A stretch of 64,000 nucleotides of DNA from Kribbella kalugense (GCF_004365875.1 NZ_SODF01000001.1:2666001-2730000), one strand, 5' to 3'. Shown: positions 17,637 through 26,577, numbered from the stretch's first letter. The notes: generated by a model not told the origin, from the sequence alone. Numbers and translations: made by a program.

Positions 17637-18134
17637 TTAGACAACCTGGTGCAGCCAGCGAACCGGAGCACCGTCTCCGGCGTACCGGAACGGCTCCAGC
17701 TCGTCGTCCCACGGGCGGCCGAGCAGGCGCTCGACCTCCTCGGTCAGGTCGGCCTCACCGCTGGCCGCCTTCAGCATGGCCGCCTTCAACCGCTCCTCCG
17801 GAACCATGATGTCGCCGTGTACGCCGGTGGTCGCGTGGAAGACCCCGAGCTCGGGCGTGAACGAGTACCGCTCGCCCTCGACGCCGTTGCTCGGCTCCTC
17901 GGTCACCTCGAACCGGAGCTTCTGCCACCCGCGCAGGGCGGACGCCAGCTTCGCCGCCGTGCCGGCCTCGGCCTGCCACGACAGCTCGGCCCGGTACTGA
18001 CCTTGAGCCGCAGGCTGCGGTGTCCAGTCCAGTTTCACGGGCACGCCGAGTATGCCGCCCGCGGCCCACTCGACATGCGGGCACAACGCTGACGGCACCG
18101 TGTGGACGTAAAGAACGCCACGAGTTGTCGCCAC
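17637..18134 (-). CDS. DUF3145 family protein
   Basis: 165 residues, unknown function. Recognisable by VATTRGVLYVHTVPSALCPHVEWAAGG, the VKLDWTPQPA segment, LRFEVTEEPSNGVEGERYSFTPELG and the C-terminal LLGRPWDDELEPFRYAGDGAPVRWLHQVV. The family is actinobacterial and its gene sits next to fabF in Streptomyces (SCO2391), so its convergent position beside the fab operon here is conserved. The GTG start at 18134 has AGGAGG five bases upstream. A TTGACA hexamer (18292-18297, minus strand) with a poor -10 17 bases downstream is a possible distant promoter; a GGCACC-ATGA-GGTGCC hairpin (18217-18232) lies between. Confidence 0.88.
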   Translation of the reverse strand: MATTRGVLYVHTVPSALCPHVEWAAGGILGVPVKLDWTPQPAAQGQYRAELSWQAEAGTAAKLASALRGWQKLRFEVTEEPSNGVEGERYSFTPELGVFHATTGVHGDIMVPEERLKAAMLKAASGEADLTEEVERLLGRPWDDELEPFRYAGDGAPVRWLHQVV

Positions 18135-18320
18135 CGGGACCTCCTGTGCTCGAGCTGCGCCTTCCCCAGCGTTCTCGAGCCTGTCCGTCGATCCCGGCGG
18201 AACCAGTTTTCCACGAGGCACCATGAGGTGCCCCGAGCAACACTGCGTACATCTTGCACCACGACCCCCTACAACACCAGCAACCTCGCCGTGTCAACTA
18301 CATCACCGTCGTGTCGCGAT

Positions 18321-19331
18321 TCAGGTTGATGCCCGCCGGACCAGTCGAGTGGGGAGGATCAGCGGGGTCGGAGCATCCCCCGCGATCAGCGCGAGGAGCA
18401 TGCGAGCCATCTCGCGACCGAGGGACTGGATCGGCTGGCTGACCGTGGTCAGCGGCGGATTGGTGTGACGAGCGGTGGCGACATCGTTGAACCCGACGAG
18501 CGCCACCTCACCGGGAACCGTCTTGCCGGCATCCGTGAGTACCCGAAGCGCGCCGGCCGCCATCTGGTCGGAGGCGACGAAAACCGCGTCCAGGTCCGGG
18601 TACGTCGCGAGCAGCTCGTGCATCGCGCGCGTACCGCCGTCCTCGGAGAAGTCAGCGTGAACGACCCGGCTCGTGTCCAGGCCGGCGACCGCGAGCGCCT
18701 CCTGATAGCCCTTGTACCGCGCAAGCCCGGCGCTCTCGTCCATCCGCCCGGTGATGGTCGCGATCCGCGTCCGGCCGGTCGCAACCAGATGCTCGGTCGC
18801 CAGCCTGGCGCCACCACGGTTGTCGGCGTCGACGTAGTACCGCGGCTCGAAGGCGACCGGCCGACCGCCGAACACGACTGGTACGCCGGACTGCTCGGCG
18901 AACTGGGCCAGCGGGTCGTCGTCGTGCATCGACATCAGCATCAGGCCGTCGGTCTGCCTGGTCCGCAAGAGTCGCTCGAGCCGGGTCTGACCGCGGGCCG
19001 AGGTCGCCATCATCAGCACGAGTTCGAGCTCGGTCTCCTCGAGCACCGAACTGATCCCGACCACGATCTCGGCGAAGAACGGATCCGCGAACACCAGCGG
19101 GTTGTCGCTGGAGATCGCCAGTACGACGGCACCGACCTGCTGGGTCGCCAGCGCGCGAGCCGACGCGTTCGGCACGTACCCGAGGTCGGTGACGGCACGC
19201 TGGACGGCCTCCCGCTTCGCCTTGCTGACGTGCGGGGCGTTGTTGAGCACCCGGGACGCCACCGACCGGGAGACGCTGGCCCGCTCGGCGACCTCGTCGA
19301 GCGTCACTTGCCGTTTGCGGAGGTCGGACAC
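18321..19331 (-). CDS. LacI family transcriptional repressor, CebR-like
   Basis: 336-residue repressor: an N-terminal LacI helix-turn-helix (VTLDEVAERASVSRSVASRVLNN, hinge PNASARALATQQ) and a periplasmic-binding-protein-like sugar domain. It faces away from a secreted cellulase gene, and the spacer holds two 14-bp palindromes TGGTAGCGCTCCCA and TGGAAGCGCTCCCA, nearly identical to the TGGGAGCGCTCCCA box bound by CebR of Streptomyces, which is released by cello-oligosaccharides. I infer a cellobiose-responsive repressor controlling the cellulase and itself. Start GTG 19331; a TACCAT -10 lies seven bases before it and overlaps the first operator, consistent with autoregulation and a leaderless message. 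Confidence 0.85.
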   Translation of the reverse strand: MSDLRKRQVTLDEVAERASVSRSVASRVLNNAPHVSKAKREAVQRAVTDLGYVPNASARALATQQVGAVVLAISSDNPLVFADPFFAEIVVGISSVLEETELELVLMMATSARGQTRLERLLRTRQTDGLMLMSMHDDDPLAQFAEQSGVPVVFGGRPVAFEPRYYVDADNRGGARLATEHLVATGRTRIATITGRMDESAGLARYKGYQEALAVAGLDTSRVVHADFSEDGGTRAMHELLATYPDLDAVFVASDQMAAGALRVLTDAGKTVPGEVALVGFNDVATARHTNPPLTTVSQPIQSLGREMARMLLALIAGDAPTPLILPTRLVRRAST

Positions 19332-19339
19332 GGCAGTAA

Positions 19340-19353
19340 TGGTAGCGCTCCCA
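19340..19353. promoter_or_regulatory. CebR-type operator 1
   Basis: TGGTAGCGCTCCCA differs from the CebR consensus TGGGAGCGCTCCCA at one base. It overlaps the predicted -10 (TACCAT on the minus strand) of the lacI-type gene. Confidence 0.75.
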
Positions 19354-19358
19354 GGCTC

Positions 19359-19387
19359 TTGACACAGTGTAAATGCGTGGGCACGAT
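19359..19387 (+). promoter_or_regulatory. Promoter of the cellulase gene
   Basis: TTGACA (19359-19364), a 17-base spacer, then CACGAT (19382-19387). Predicted transcription start is near 19394, so operator 2 lies immediately downstream where a bound repressor would block transcription. Confidence 0.6.
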
Positions 19388-19397
19388 GCGGGAGAAC

Positions 19398-19411
19398 TGG
19401 AAGCGCTCCCA
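19398..19411. promoter_or_regulatory. CebR-type operator 2
   Basis: TGGAAGCGCTCCCA, one mismatch to the CebR box, 45 bases centre-to-centre... more precisely 58 bases downstream of operator 1, between the predicted transcription start and the cellulase ribosome site. Confidence 0.75.
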
Positions 19412-19433
19412 AACGCGTGATGGAGGCCGTCCG

Positions 19434-22400
19434 ATGCCTACTGCCCGACAGCGCGCCCTGATTCTCGCGCTCACCGTCGCCGTTCTTCCGTTCAGCGCGA
19501 TCAAGCCTGCCGTCGCGGCTGATCCGACGTACGAGCGCGTGCTGAACGGGACGTTCGACAGCGAGAAGGAGCCGTGGTGGACGAGTGGAAACACTCCGTC
19601 CGCGGTCACCGACGGCCGGCTGTGCGCGCAGATCCCGGCCGGCACGGTCAACGTCTGGGACTCGATGATCGGCCAGGACGACCTGCCGCTCGAACAGGGC
19701 CAGCCGTACACCCTGCGGTTCGACGCGTCGACCAGTCGACCGGTCCAGTTCCGTGCCGTCCTCCAACAGGCCGCCGCGCCCCACGGGACCGCGTTCAACC
19801 AGGCGGTCAACGCCACCACGACCACGCAGACGTTCACTTTCACGGGCACCTCGCCGGTCAGTGACACTCACGGGCAGGTCTCGTTCCAGGCCGGCGGTGC
19901 GACTGAGCCGTACACGCTCTGCCTGGACAACATCTCGGTCATCGGCGGGATCGTTCCGCCCGGCGGCGTCCGCGACTTCGGCTCACCGGTCCGCGTCAAC
20001 CAGGTCGGGTACCTCACCAACGGGCCGAAGCGAGCCACCTACGTGACGACCGCGACCACGCCCCTCGACTGGCGATTGCTTGCCGCGAGCAACCAGATCG
20101 TCAGCCACGGCCGTACCAAACCGTTCGGCAAGGACGCTCTCTCGGGCGACGCCGTCCAACTGATCGACTTCGGCTCGTACCGCGGCACCGGCAGCGGCCT
20201 CCGGCTGGCCGTCGGCGACGACGTCAGCGAGCCGTTCGACATCAGCAGCCAGGTGTACGCCGGACTTCGGAAAGACGCACTCGCGTACTTCTACAACAAC
20301 CGCAGCGGCATCCCGATCGAGGCGAAGTACGTCGGCGACACGTACGCCCGCCCCGCCGGTCATCTCGGCGTCGCGCCGAACCAGGGCGACACGTCGGTCC
20401 CCTGCTACCCCGGCACCTGCGACTACAGCCTCGACGTCCGCGGCGGCTGGTACGACGCCGGCGACCAGGGCAAGTACGTCGTCAACGGCGCACTCGCGGC
20501 CTGGCAACTGCTCGACCTGTACGAGGAGACCGGACCCGGCGTCAGCCTGAAGATTCCCGAGGCGGGCAACCGTACGCCGGACGTGCTCGACGAGGCCAAG
20601 TGGGAGCTCGACTTCCTGCTGAGCATGCAGGTGCCGAAAGGCCAACCGCTGGCCGGGATGGTGCATCACAAGATTCATGACGAGAAGTGGACCGCGCTGG
20701 GGACGCCGCCGGCCGACGACCCGCAACCGCGGTACCTCTACCCGCCCTCGACCGCGGCGACCCTGAACCTCGCAGCCGTCGGCGCCCGTTGCGCCCGCGT
20801 CTACGCGAAGTGGGACAAGCAGTTCGCCGCACGCTGCCTGTCGGCTGCCGAGACGGCCTGGAACGCGGCCCGGCAGCACCCGGCGATCTACGCACCCGCA
20901 GGCGGTGAAGGCGGCGGCGCGTACGACGACACGAAGGTGACGGACGAGTTCTCCTGGGCCGCGGCGGAACTGTTCGCGACCACGGGCAAGGCGTCGTACC
21001 GGCACTTCATCACCACGACGCTGAACGCCGCCGACGGGTTCTCCTGGCAGGAGACCGGCGGGCTGGCCGATCTCGCGCTCGCCCGGGTGCCGTGGCGGCT
21101 GTCGTCAGCCGACCAGCGGAAGGTGCGCCAGCGGATCGCCACGGCGGCCGACACCTACCTGGCCGACCTCAGGTCGCAGGGGTACGCCAACCCGTACAAG
21201 CCGGCCGACGGCCAGTACGTCTGGGGCTCCAACTCAGGTACGGCGAACGACGCGATGATCCTCGGAATCGCGGCGGACCTCACCGGCCGGGCTGCCTATC
21301 GCTCAGCGGCCCTGGAGTCGCTTGACTACCTGCTCGGACGGAATGCGATCAACCAGTCCTATGTGACCGGGTACGGCGAGCGAGCCAGCGACAACCAGCA
21401 CCACCGATTCTGGGCACACTCGCTCAACCCTGCGCTGCCATCGCCGTACCCCGGATCGATGGCGGGCGGACCGAACTCGCACCTGCAGGATCCCGTTGCC
21501 CAGCGCAACCTCCCTGGCTGCGCTCCGGCGAAGTGCTACATCGACGACATCGGCTCGTACTCGACCAACGAGGTCGCGATCAACTGGAACTCCGCGCTGG
21601 CCTGGCTGTCGGCGTACGCCGACACTCAATCGCACACCAGGCTGGCTGAAGCGAAGCTGCTGAGCAGTCCGATCGATCTGACCAGCGGGTTCTACGTCGA
21701 TCCGAACTCGAACCCGGCGACCTGGGTCCGCGACCATCAGAGCGACTCCAGGGCGAGCAGCATCCAGAGCAACATCGCCTCGAAGCCGATGGCCAAGTGG
21801 TTCGCCAACCCGCCCGCCGGGACCACGATCGGGGCGATGGTCGGCGGCCTCGTGGGCGCGGCGGACAACGCGGACAAGCTGCCGATCCTGGTCGCGTACA
21901 ACCTGCCCGGGCGAGATGCGTGCGGTGGTCATTCGGGCGGCGGGGCCGGATCGCCGGCGGCGTACCGCAGTTGGGTCGCGGCGTTCGCGGACTCGATCGG
22001 CAGTCGCCCTGCGGTGGTGATCATCGAACCCGATGCGCTGGGCGACTTCAACTGCATGAGCGCGGACCAGATCGCGGAGCGGAACGGCATGCTCTCGTTC
22101 GCGCTCCAGCAATTCCGGGACCGGGCGCCGAACACGTGGGCGTACCTGGACGCCGGCAACGCCGGATGGGTGCCCGCGGCAACGATGGCGCAGCGATTGG
22201 ACGGCGCCGGGGTGAGCGCGGCGCACGGGTTCGTGGTCAACGTGTCGAACTACTACACCACGTCCCAGTCGGTGAGCTACGCGAACGACGTACGGGCGAA
22301 CCAGTCGGCGCCGAAGCCGTTCGTCGTCGACACCAGCCGGAACGGCAACGGGTCCAACGGCGAGTGGTGCAACCCGGCCGGCCGCAAGCTCGGCTCCCCC

Positions 22401-22541
22401 GGCCAGGTCGGCGGCGGCGCCGAAATGCTCCTCTGGGTCAAGGTCCCGGGCGACTCCGACGGCCCCTGCGGCATCGCCCCGACCACACCGGCCGGCCAGT
22501 TCACTCCTGAACTGGCCACCGGGCTGATCAACGGTTTTTAG
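19434..22541 (+). CDS. Secreted two-catalytic-domain cellulase: CBM4 - Ig - GH9 - GH6
   Basis: 1035 residues. A Sec signal peptide (ALILALTVAVLPFSAIKPAVAA) is followed by a CBM4/9-type cellulose-binding module (about 32-172), an Ig-like CelD_N domain starting SPVRVNQVGYLTNGPKRA (about 181-265), a full GH9 catalytic domain with YDAGD (340-344, catalytic base), the HHRFWAH signature and the acid E713 in SYSTNEVAINWN, and then a complete GH6 domain (about 752-1035) with YNLPGRDACGGHSGGG (D828), VVIIEPDALG (D867, general acid), AYLDAGNAGW and PGDSDGPCG. GH9 and GH6 in one chain with only a short link is rare; they would pair endo/processive activity on cellulose. ATG 19434 has GGAGG seven bases upstream. 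The gene ends overlapping the convergent VWA gene by four bases. Confidence 0.93.
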   Translation: MPTARQRALILALTVAVLPFSAIKPAVAADPTYERVLNGTFDSEKEPWWTSGNTPSAVTDGRLCAQIPAGTVNVWDSMIGQDDLPLEQGQPYTLRFDASTSRPVQFRAVLQQAAAPHGTAFNQAVNATTTTQTFTFTGTSPVSDTHGQVSFQAGGATEPYTLCLDNISVIGGIVPPGGVRDFGSPVRVNQVGYLTNGPKRATYVTTATTPLDWRLLAASNQIVSHGRTKPFGKDALSGDAVQLIDFGSYRGTGSGLRLAVGDDVSEPFDISSQVYAGLRKDALAYFYNNRSGIPIEAKYVGDTYARPAGHLGVAPNQGDTSVPCYPGTCDYSLDVRGGWYDAGDQGKYVVNGALAAWQLLDLYEETGPGVSLKIPEAGNRTPDVLDEAKWELDFLLSMQVPKGQPLAGMVHHKIHDEKWTALGTPPADDPQPRYLYPPSTAATLNLAAVGARCARVYAKWDKQFAARCLSAAETAWNAARQHPAIYAPAGGEGGGAYDDTKVTDEFSWAAAELFATTGKASYRHFITTTLNAADGFSWQETGGLADLALARVPWRLSSADQRKVRQRIATAADTYLADLRSQGYANPYKPADGQYVWGSNSGTANDAMILGIAADLTGRAAYRSAALESLDYLLGRNAINQSYVTGYGERASDNQHHRFWAHSLNPALPSPYPGSMAGGPNSHLQDPVAQRNLPGCAPAKCYIDDIGSYSTNEVAINWNSALAWLSAYADTQSHTRLAEAKLLSSPIDLTSGFYVDPNSNPATWVRDHQSDSRASSIQSNIASKPMAKWFANPPAGTTIGAMVGGLVGAADNADKLPILVAYNLPGRDACGGHSGGGAGSPAAYRSWVAAFADSIGSRPAVVIIEPDALGDFNCMSADQIAERNGMLSFALQQFRDRAPNTWAYLDAGNAGWVPAATMAQRLDGAGVSAAHGFVVNVSNYYTTSQSVSYANDVRANQSAPKPFVVDTSRNGNGSNGEWCNPAGRKLGSPGQVGGGAEMLLWVKVPGDSDGPCGIAPTTPAGQFTPELATGLINGF

Positions 22542-23491
22542 GGGAAGCGGGAGGCGAGGGCGATACAGGCGCCAGCTGCGGCCAGGGTGAAGAGCATGGC
22601 GATGCCGGCGTAACGGGAGGTGATCTCCTTGTCGACCTCGTCGTACCCGACCGAGGAGCCGATGTCCTTGTAGACGTCCTTGAGCTCGCCCGCGGACTCC
22701 GCCGTGTACGCCTTGCCGCCGGTCATCTCGGCGATGCTGCGCAGCTCGGTGCGGTCCGGTGGGACCCGCTGCCGGATGCCGTCCATCTCGATGAAGCCGG
22801 AGTCAGTGCCGAAGCAGATCGTGTAGACGGGGGTGTTCTTCGCTTTCGCTGCCTGCGCGCCTTCCTGTGCGGTCCGGCCGACGGTCCGCTTGCCGTCCGA
22901 CAGCATCACGATCCGGGCCGGGGCCGGATCGTTCGGATGAGCGGGATCCGGCGGGACCTGGGTGAGCGCCTGCAGCGAGGTGAAGATGCCCTCGCCGGTC
23001 GCGGTCGACTCGGCCAGCTCCAGTCCGTCGATCGAACGGTTCACCGTGGCCCGGTCCGTGGTCGGTGGCACGATGATGGACGCCGTACCGGCGAAGTTGA
23101 CCAGCGCGACGTTGAACTTGGTCGGCAGGTTGTTGACGAACTCCTTCGCCGACTCCTTCGCCGCTTCCAGCCGGTTCGGCTCGATGTCGGTCGCCATCAT
23201 CGACAGCGAGACGTCGATCGCGACCACGATGGTGGCCCGCTCCCGCGGCACTTTGACCTTGTCCTTCGGCTGCGCGAACGCCAGGATGCAGGTCATCGCG
23301 GCCAGCAGCGCCAGCCCGACGGCCAGGTGCCGCCGCCACTGCGGCCGCCGCGGCGCGACCCGGTCCAGCAGCGCGATGTTGGTGAACCGCAGCGCGTACT
23401 GCGAGCGGCGGTGCTGCATGAAGATGTACCCCGCGACGATCAGCGGGATCAGCAGCAGGAACCACAATCTGGCCGGAGACAGGAAATGCAT
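22538..23491 (-). CDS. VWA-domain membrane protein (BatA-like)
   Basis: 317 residues: two N-terminal membrane helices (about 8-25 and 56-73), a von Willebrand A domain with the metal-ion site DVSLS (93-97) and a LSDGKRTVG strand, and a C-terminal membrane helix (AMLFTLAAAGACIALAS). This is the layout of BatA/aerotolerance proteins and of M. tuberculosis Rv1481. It is the third gene of moxR-DUF58-VWA and its ATG overlaps the DUF58 stop by one base (TGATG). Function is thought to be metal-dependent protein assembly or chaperone-like work at the membrane with the MoxR ATPase; the target is unknown. No BatB/D or TPR partner gene is next to it. Confidence 0.88.
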   Translation of the reverse strand: MHFLSPARLWFLLLIPLIVAGYIFMQHRRSQYALRFTNIALLDRVAPRRPQWRRHLAVGLALLAAMTCILAFAQPKDKVKVPRERATIVVAIDVSLSMMATDIEPNRLEAAKESAKEFVNNLPTKFNVALVNFAGTASIIVPPTTDRATVNRSIDGLELAESTATGEGIFTSLQALTQVPPDPAHPNDPAPARIVMLSDGKRTVGRTAQEGAQAAKAKNTPVYTICFGTDSGFIEMDGIRQRVPPDRTELRSIAEMTGGKAYTAESAGELKDVYKDIGSSVGYDEVDKEITSRYAGIAMLFTLAAAGACIALASRFP

Positions 23492-24483
23492 CAGCGAGCC
23501 ACTCCCTTCGGCGGTTGGTGCAGGCGGGGCGCAACATGCCGGTAGGCGAGGACGAACCGCACGGTGTCGGCGACCCAGTCCCGGTCGGTCCGCAGCACAA
23601 GGTGCCCCGCACCTACCCTACGCAGGGCGGCCCTGGTTCGTTCCCGTTGCGCGAGCGCAGCGACCGCGAACGCTTCCCGGACCTTGCGCCGCCGGGTGTC
23701 GATCTCGCGCACCTCGCCGGTCTCGGGGTCACCGATCGTGACCACGCCGATGTTCGGCAGCTCCAGCTCGCGCGGGTCGACGACCTCGACCGCGAGCACC
23801 TGGTGCTGAGCGGTCAGCTTGCGCATCGCCCGCTCCCACGACGGCTCGATCTGGCTCGCAACCTCGCCGTCCTGCGGGGTAAGGAAGTCGGACACGATCA
23901 CGCGCAGTCCACGCTTGCGTTGGGTCCGGGCCATCGACTCGAGCGCCGCGGACAGGTCGCTGCGGTGCGCCTCCTGGTCGCCGCTGTACTGCTCGGCCAG
24001 CAGCGCGCGCAGCAAACCGTAGAGCGCGAGTCGCCCGGAGCGCGCCGGCCAGCGCCGCAGCGCCGAGTCGCGGAGCATCAGCCCGCCGAACCGGTCACCG
24101 AGCCGGTGGGTCAGGAATCCGACCGTGGCCACGGCCGCGACAGCCAGCTCGCGCTTCTCGAGGGTCGACGTACCGAAGTCCATCGAGCCGGACAGGTCGA
24201 CCAGGGCCCAGGTCTCCAGCTCACGGTCCGCGATCAGGTCGCGGACGTGCGGGATCGTGGTCCGAGCGGTGACCGCCCAGTCCATCCGCCGTACGTCGTC
24301 ACCGACCTGGTACTCGCGGGCCTCGGCGAGCTCGGTGCCGGGACCAGGCAACAGCCCCAGGTGCTCCCCGTGCAGGTAGCCCTCCAGCCGCCGTACGACG
24401 GTCAGCTCGAGCCGCCGCAGCGCACGCTCAGGAGCAAGCTGCGAGATCGTCATCGCAACTCGTGGGTCTGGGCGGTTTGGCAC
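23491..24483 (-). CDS. DUF58 domain-containing protein
   Basis: 330 residues if GTG 24483 is the start (or 320 from ATG 24453). The DUF58 signature YQVGDDVRRMDWAVTAR is at 58-73, followed by a degenerate VWA-like motif DLSGSMD (96-102), GDRFGGLML and SDFLTP. I prefer GTG 24483 because it overlaps the moxR stop (TAGTG) and is preceded by CGGAG; the ATG ten codons on has only a weak site. These proteins always travel with MoxR ATPases and probably act as their adaptor or substrate-binding partner. It corresponds to Rv1480 in the moxR1 locus of mycobacteria. The downstream VWA gene is coupled by TGATG. Confidence 0.88.
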   Translation of the reverse strand: MPNRPDPRVAMTISQLAPERALRRLELTVVRRLEGYLHGEHLGLLPGPGTELAEAREYQVGDDVRRMDWAVTARTTIPHVRDLIADRELETWALVDLSGSMDFGTSTLEKRELAVAAVATVGFLTHRLGDRFGGLMLRDSALRRWPARSGRLALYGLLRALLAEQYSGDQEAHRSDLSAALESMARTQRKRGLRVIVSDFLTPQDGEVASQIEPSWERAMRKLTAQHQVLAVEVVDPRELELPNIGVVTIGDPETGEVREIDTRRRKVREAFAVAALAQRERTRAALRRVGAGHLVLRTDRDWVADTVRFVLAYRHVAPRLHQPPKGVAR

Positions 24484-25517
24484 TACACAAACTCCGGGCG
24501 GCCGGTGCCGTCGTTGCCGTCGCGCCAGACCGGCTGCGGCGGCGGGACGGTGGCGAGGATCCGCTCGATCACGGCCCGCGGGTCGATGTTGTCCGCGACC
24601 GCGTCGAAGGTCAGGCCGAGGCGATGACCCATCACGTCCAGGGCAACGGTTTGTACGTCGCTCGGCAGCAGGTAGTCACGTCCGTGGATCAGCGCGAGCG
24701 CCCGGCCGGCCGCGATCAGGCCGAGCGTGGCGCGCGGGCTGACGCCGAGCTCGATGATCGGCTCCAGGTCGGGCAGATGGAAGTCGGTCGGCGTCCGAGT
24801 CGCCATCACCAGGCGAACGGCGTACTCCGCGACCAGGTTGTGGACGAACACCTGCTCGGCGGTCCGCTGCAGCTCGAGGATCGTCTCCGGCTTCAGCACC
24901 GGCCGCGGCTCCGGCGGATCCACGCTCATCCGGCGGAGGATCTCGAACTCCTCGTGCCCCCGCGGGTGCGGTACGTCGATCTTGACCAGGAACCGGTCCC
25001 GTTGCGCCTCCGGCAGCGGGTACACACCCTCGGACTCGATCGGGTTCTGGGTGGCGATCACGATGAACGGCTTCGGCATCGGGAACGTCTGGCCGCCGAT
25101 CGACACCTGCCGCTCGGCCATCAGCTCCAGCATCGCCGACTGCACCTTGGCCGGCGCGCGGTTGACCTCGTCGGCCAGGACGAAGTTCACGAAGGTGGGG
25201 CCGAGCTCGATGTCGAAGGTCTCGCGCGTCTGCCGGTAGATCCGGGTGCCGACGATGTCGGACGGGACCAGGTCGGGTGTGAACTGGATCCGGGCGAAGG
25301 TGCCGCCGACGACGGAGGCGAAGGTCCGCACCGCGAGCGTCTTGGCGACGCCGGGAACGCCCTCGAGCAGGCAGTGACCCTTGGCCAGCAGCGACACCAT
25401 CAGCGTCTCGACCATGTGCTCCTGGCCGACGATCACCCGCTTGACCTCGGCAACGGCGTCGCCGATCAGCCGGGACTGCTGGGCCACGGTTCCTGCCGGC
25501 ACCGTCGTTTCGGTCAT
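24483..25517 (-). CDS. moxR: MoxR family AAA+ ATPase
   Basis: 344-residue AAA+ ATPase of the MoxR clade. Walker A GVPGVAKTL (53-61), Walker B VLADEVNR (D116, E117), sensor 1 IATQNP and the MoxR-typical LPEAQRDRFL are intact. MoxR proteins act as ATP-driven chaperones for metalloenzyme or membrane-complex maturation together with VWA-domain partners, which are encoded immediately downstream. The start is ATG 25517 with GGAAGGA six bases before it; an in-frame start 14 codons upstream lacks such a site. It is the first gene of the three-gene operon; 205 bases separate it from the divergent membrane-protein gene. Confidence 0.92.
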   Translation of the reverse strand: MTETTVPAGTVAQQSRLIGDAVAEVKRVIVGQEHMVETLMVSLLAKGHCLLEGVPGVAKTLAVRTFASVVGGTFARIQFTPDLVPSDIVGTRIYRQTRETFDIELGPTFVNFVLADEVNRAPAKVQSAMLELMAERQVSIGGQTFPMPKPFIVIATQNPIESEGVYPLPEAQRDRFLVKIDVPHPRGHEEFEILRRMSVDPPEPRPVLKPETILELQRTAEQVFVHNLVAEYAVRLVMATRTPTDFHLPDLEPIIELGVSPRATLGLIAAGRALALIHGRDYLLPSDVQTVALDVMGHRLGLTFDAVADNIDPRAVIERILATVPPPQPVWRDGNDGTGRPEFV

Positions 25518-25722
25518 GCCTGTCCTTCCGGGGCCCGCGCGGACCTTGTCATTCCCCACTTCACAACACCGGCCATTCCATCAGATCCCCGGGGCCAGCA
25601 CCCGCAGACCCCACCGGGTCCGCCCCCATACTCCCCCCGCGACACAAATCCCGCCGCCCTCAACCGGGCCGTTGCGGCAGGCGTGGCGACAGTGCTACCA
25701 GGGATGTGGTGGGATTGGGGTG

Positions 25723-26577
25723 ATGACTGCGACCGAATCCCAGACCGAGGTGCAGCCGGCGGACACGCCGGAGGAGCGGCCTGCGCTGGAGATTCCGGAC
25801 GCCCTCCCGCTGCAGCCGGAGGACCCGCCGCGGGTCGGCGAGTTCTGGCTCCGCGGCCGGCTCGGGGCGAACGCGGCCGGCTACCTGTACTCGGTCCGAG
25901 ACGACAACGGGCGGGACGCAGTCGTCGCGATGATGACGGAGGGCTCCGCGGACGACGCCGCCGCCCGCGACCGGTTCGTGCGCGCGGTCGACGAGCTGCC
26001 CGAGGACGCCGTACTCGCGCACAACGACTCCGATGACGAAGACCTCGCCCTGTGGGTCGCGGTCGGCCCGATCCGCGAGGACGACGGGTCGAGCGCGGCC
26101 TCCGACGAGCGATTGCTCGCGGAACGTCGCGGTGAGGACATCCTGTCGGCGGTGCTGATGGACCGCGTCCCGCAGATCGGGAAGCCGCGCGGGCCGGAGT
26201 TCCGCCACTACTGGGAGAGCCGCCGGCGTCCTGGTCTGTTCCGGATCTGGCCGCTGCCGTGGCCGAACGTCCTTCGTCCGGCCTCCCGCTGGGCGCTCGC
26301 CTTCGCCTTGCTGACGATGGCGTTGATCATGGCGCTCGCCGTCTTCCTGGCCTGGCTGCTGTTCCGCCACGCCCAGCCGCTCGAGCCCGAGCCGGTCATC
26401 CCGACTCCGAACAACACGGCCACCGTCACGGTCACCCCGACCACACCCCCGCCGGGCACCGGCACCGGGTCGCCGTCCGTGTCGGTCAGCCCCAGTCTGG
26501 TTCCGACGACAGGGATCCCCACCACGCTCCCGTCCGGGTCGATCCCCACCGCGACCGACCCGGCCGATAAGTACTAG
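25723..26577 (+). CDS. Single-pass membrane protein with acidic cytosolic domain and Pro/Thr-rich extracellular tail
   Basis: 284 residues. An acidic N-terminal domain (about 1-165, with GEFWLRGRLGANAAGYLYSVRDDNGRDAVVAMM, which loosely resembles the start of a protein-kinase-like or forkhead-associated anchor but has no kinase motifs) is followed by a basic patch, one membrane helix (WALAFALLTMALIMALAVFLAWLLF, about 190-214) and a low-complexity tail rich in P, T, S and V. I recognise no family with certainty. Start ATG 25723 or the adjacent GTG 25720. It is divergent from moxR and its stop codon is shared tail-to-tail (CTAG) with the next gene. Confidence 0.7.
   Translation: MTATESQTEVQPADTPEERPALEIPDALPLQPEDPPRVGEFWLRGRLGANAAGYLYSVRDDNGRDAVVAMMTEGSADDAAARDRFVRAVDELPEDAVLAHNDSDDEDLALWVAVGPIREDDGSSAASDERLLAERRGEDILSAVLMDRVPQIGKPRGPEFRHYWESRRRPGLFRIWPLPWPNVLRPASRWALAFALLTMALIMALAVFLAWLLFRHAQPLEPEPVIPTPNNTATVTVTPTTPPPGTGTGSPSVSVSPSLVPTTGIPTTLPSGSIPTATDPADKY

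Noticed and set aside
18465-19433. Upstream extension of the cellulase frame over the LacI gene
   Set aside because: Antisense to a clear LacI regulator; a signal peptide and ribosome site mark ATG 19434 as the start.
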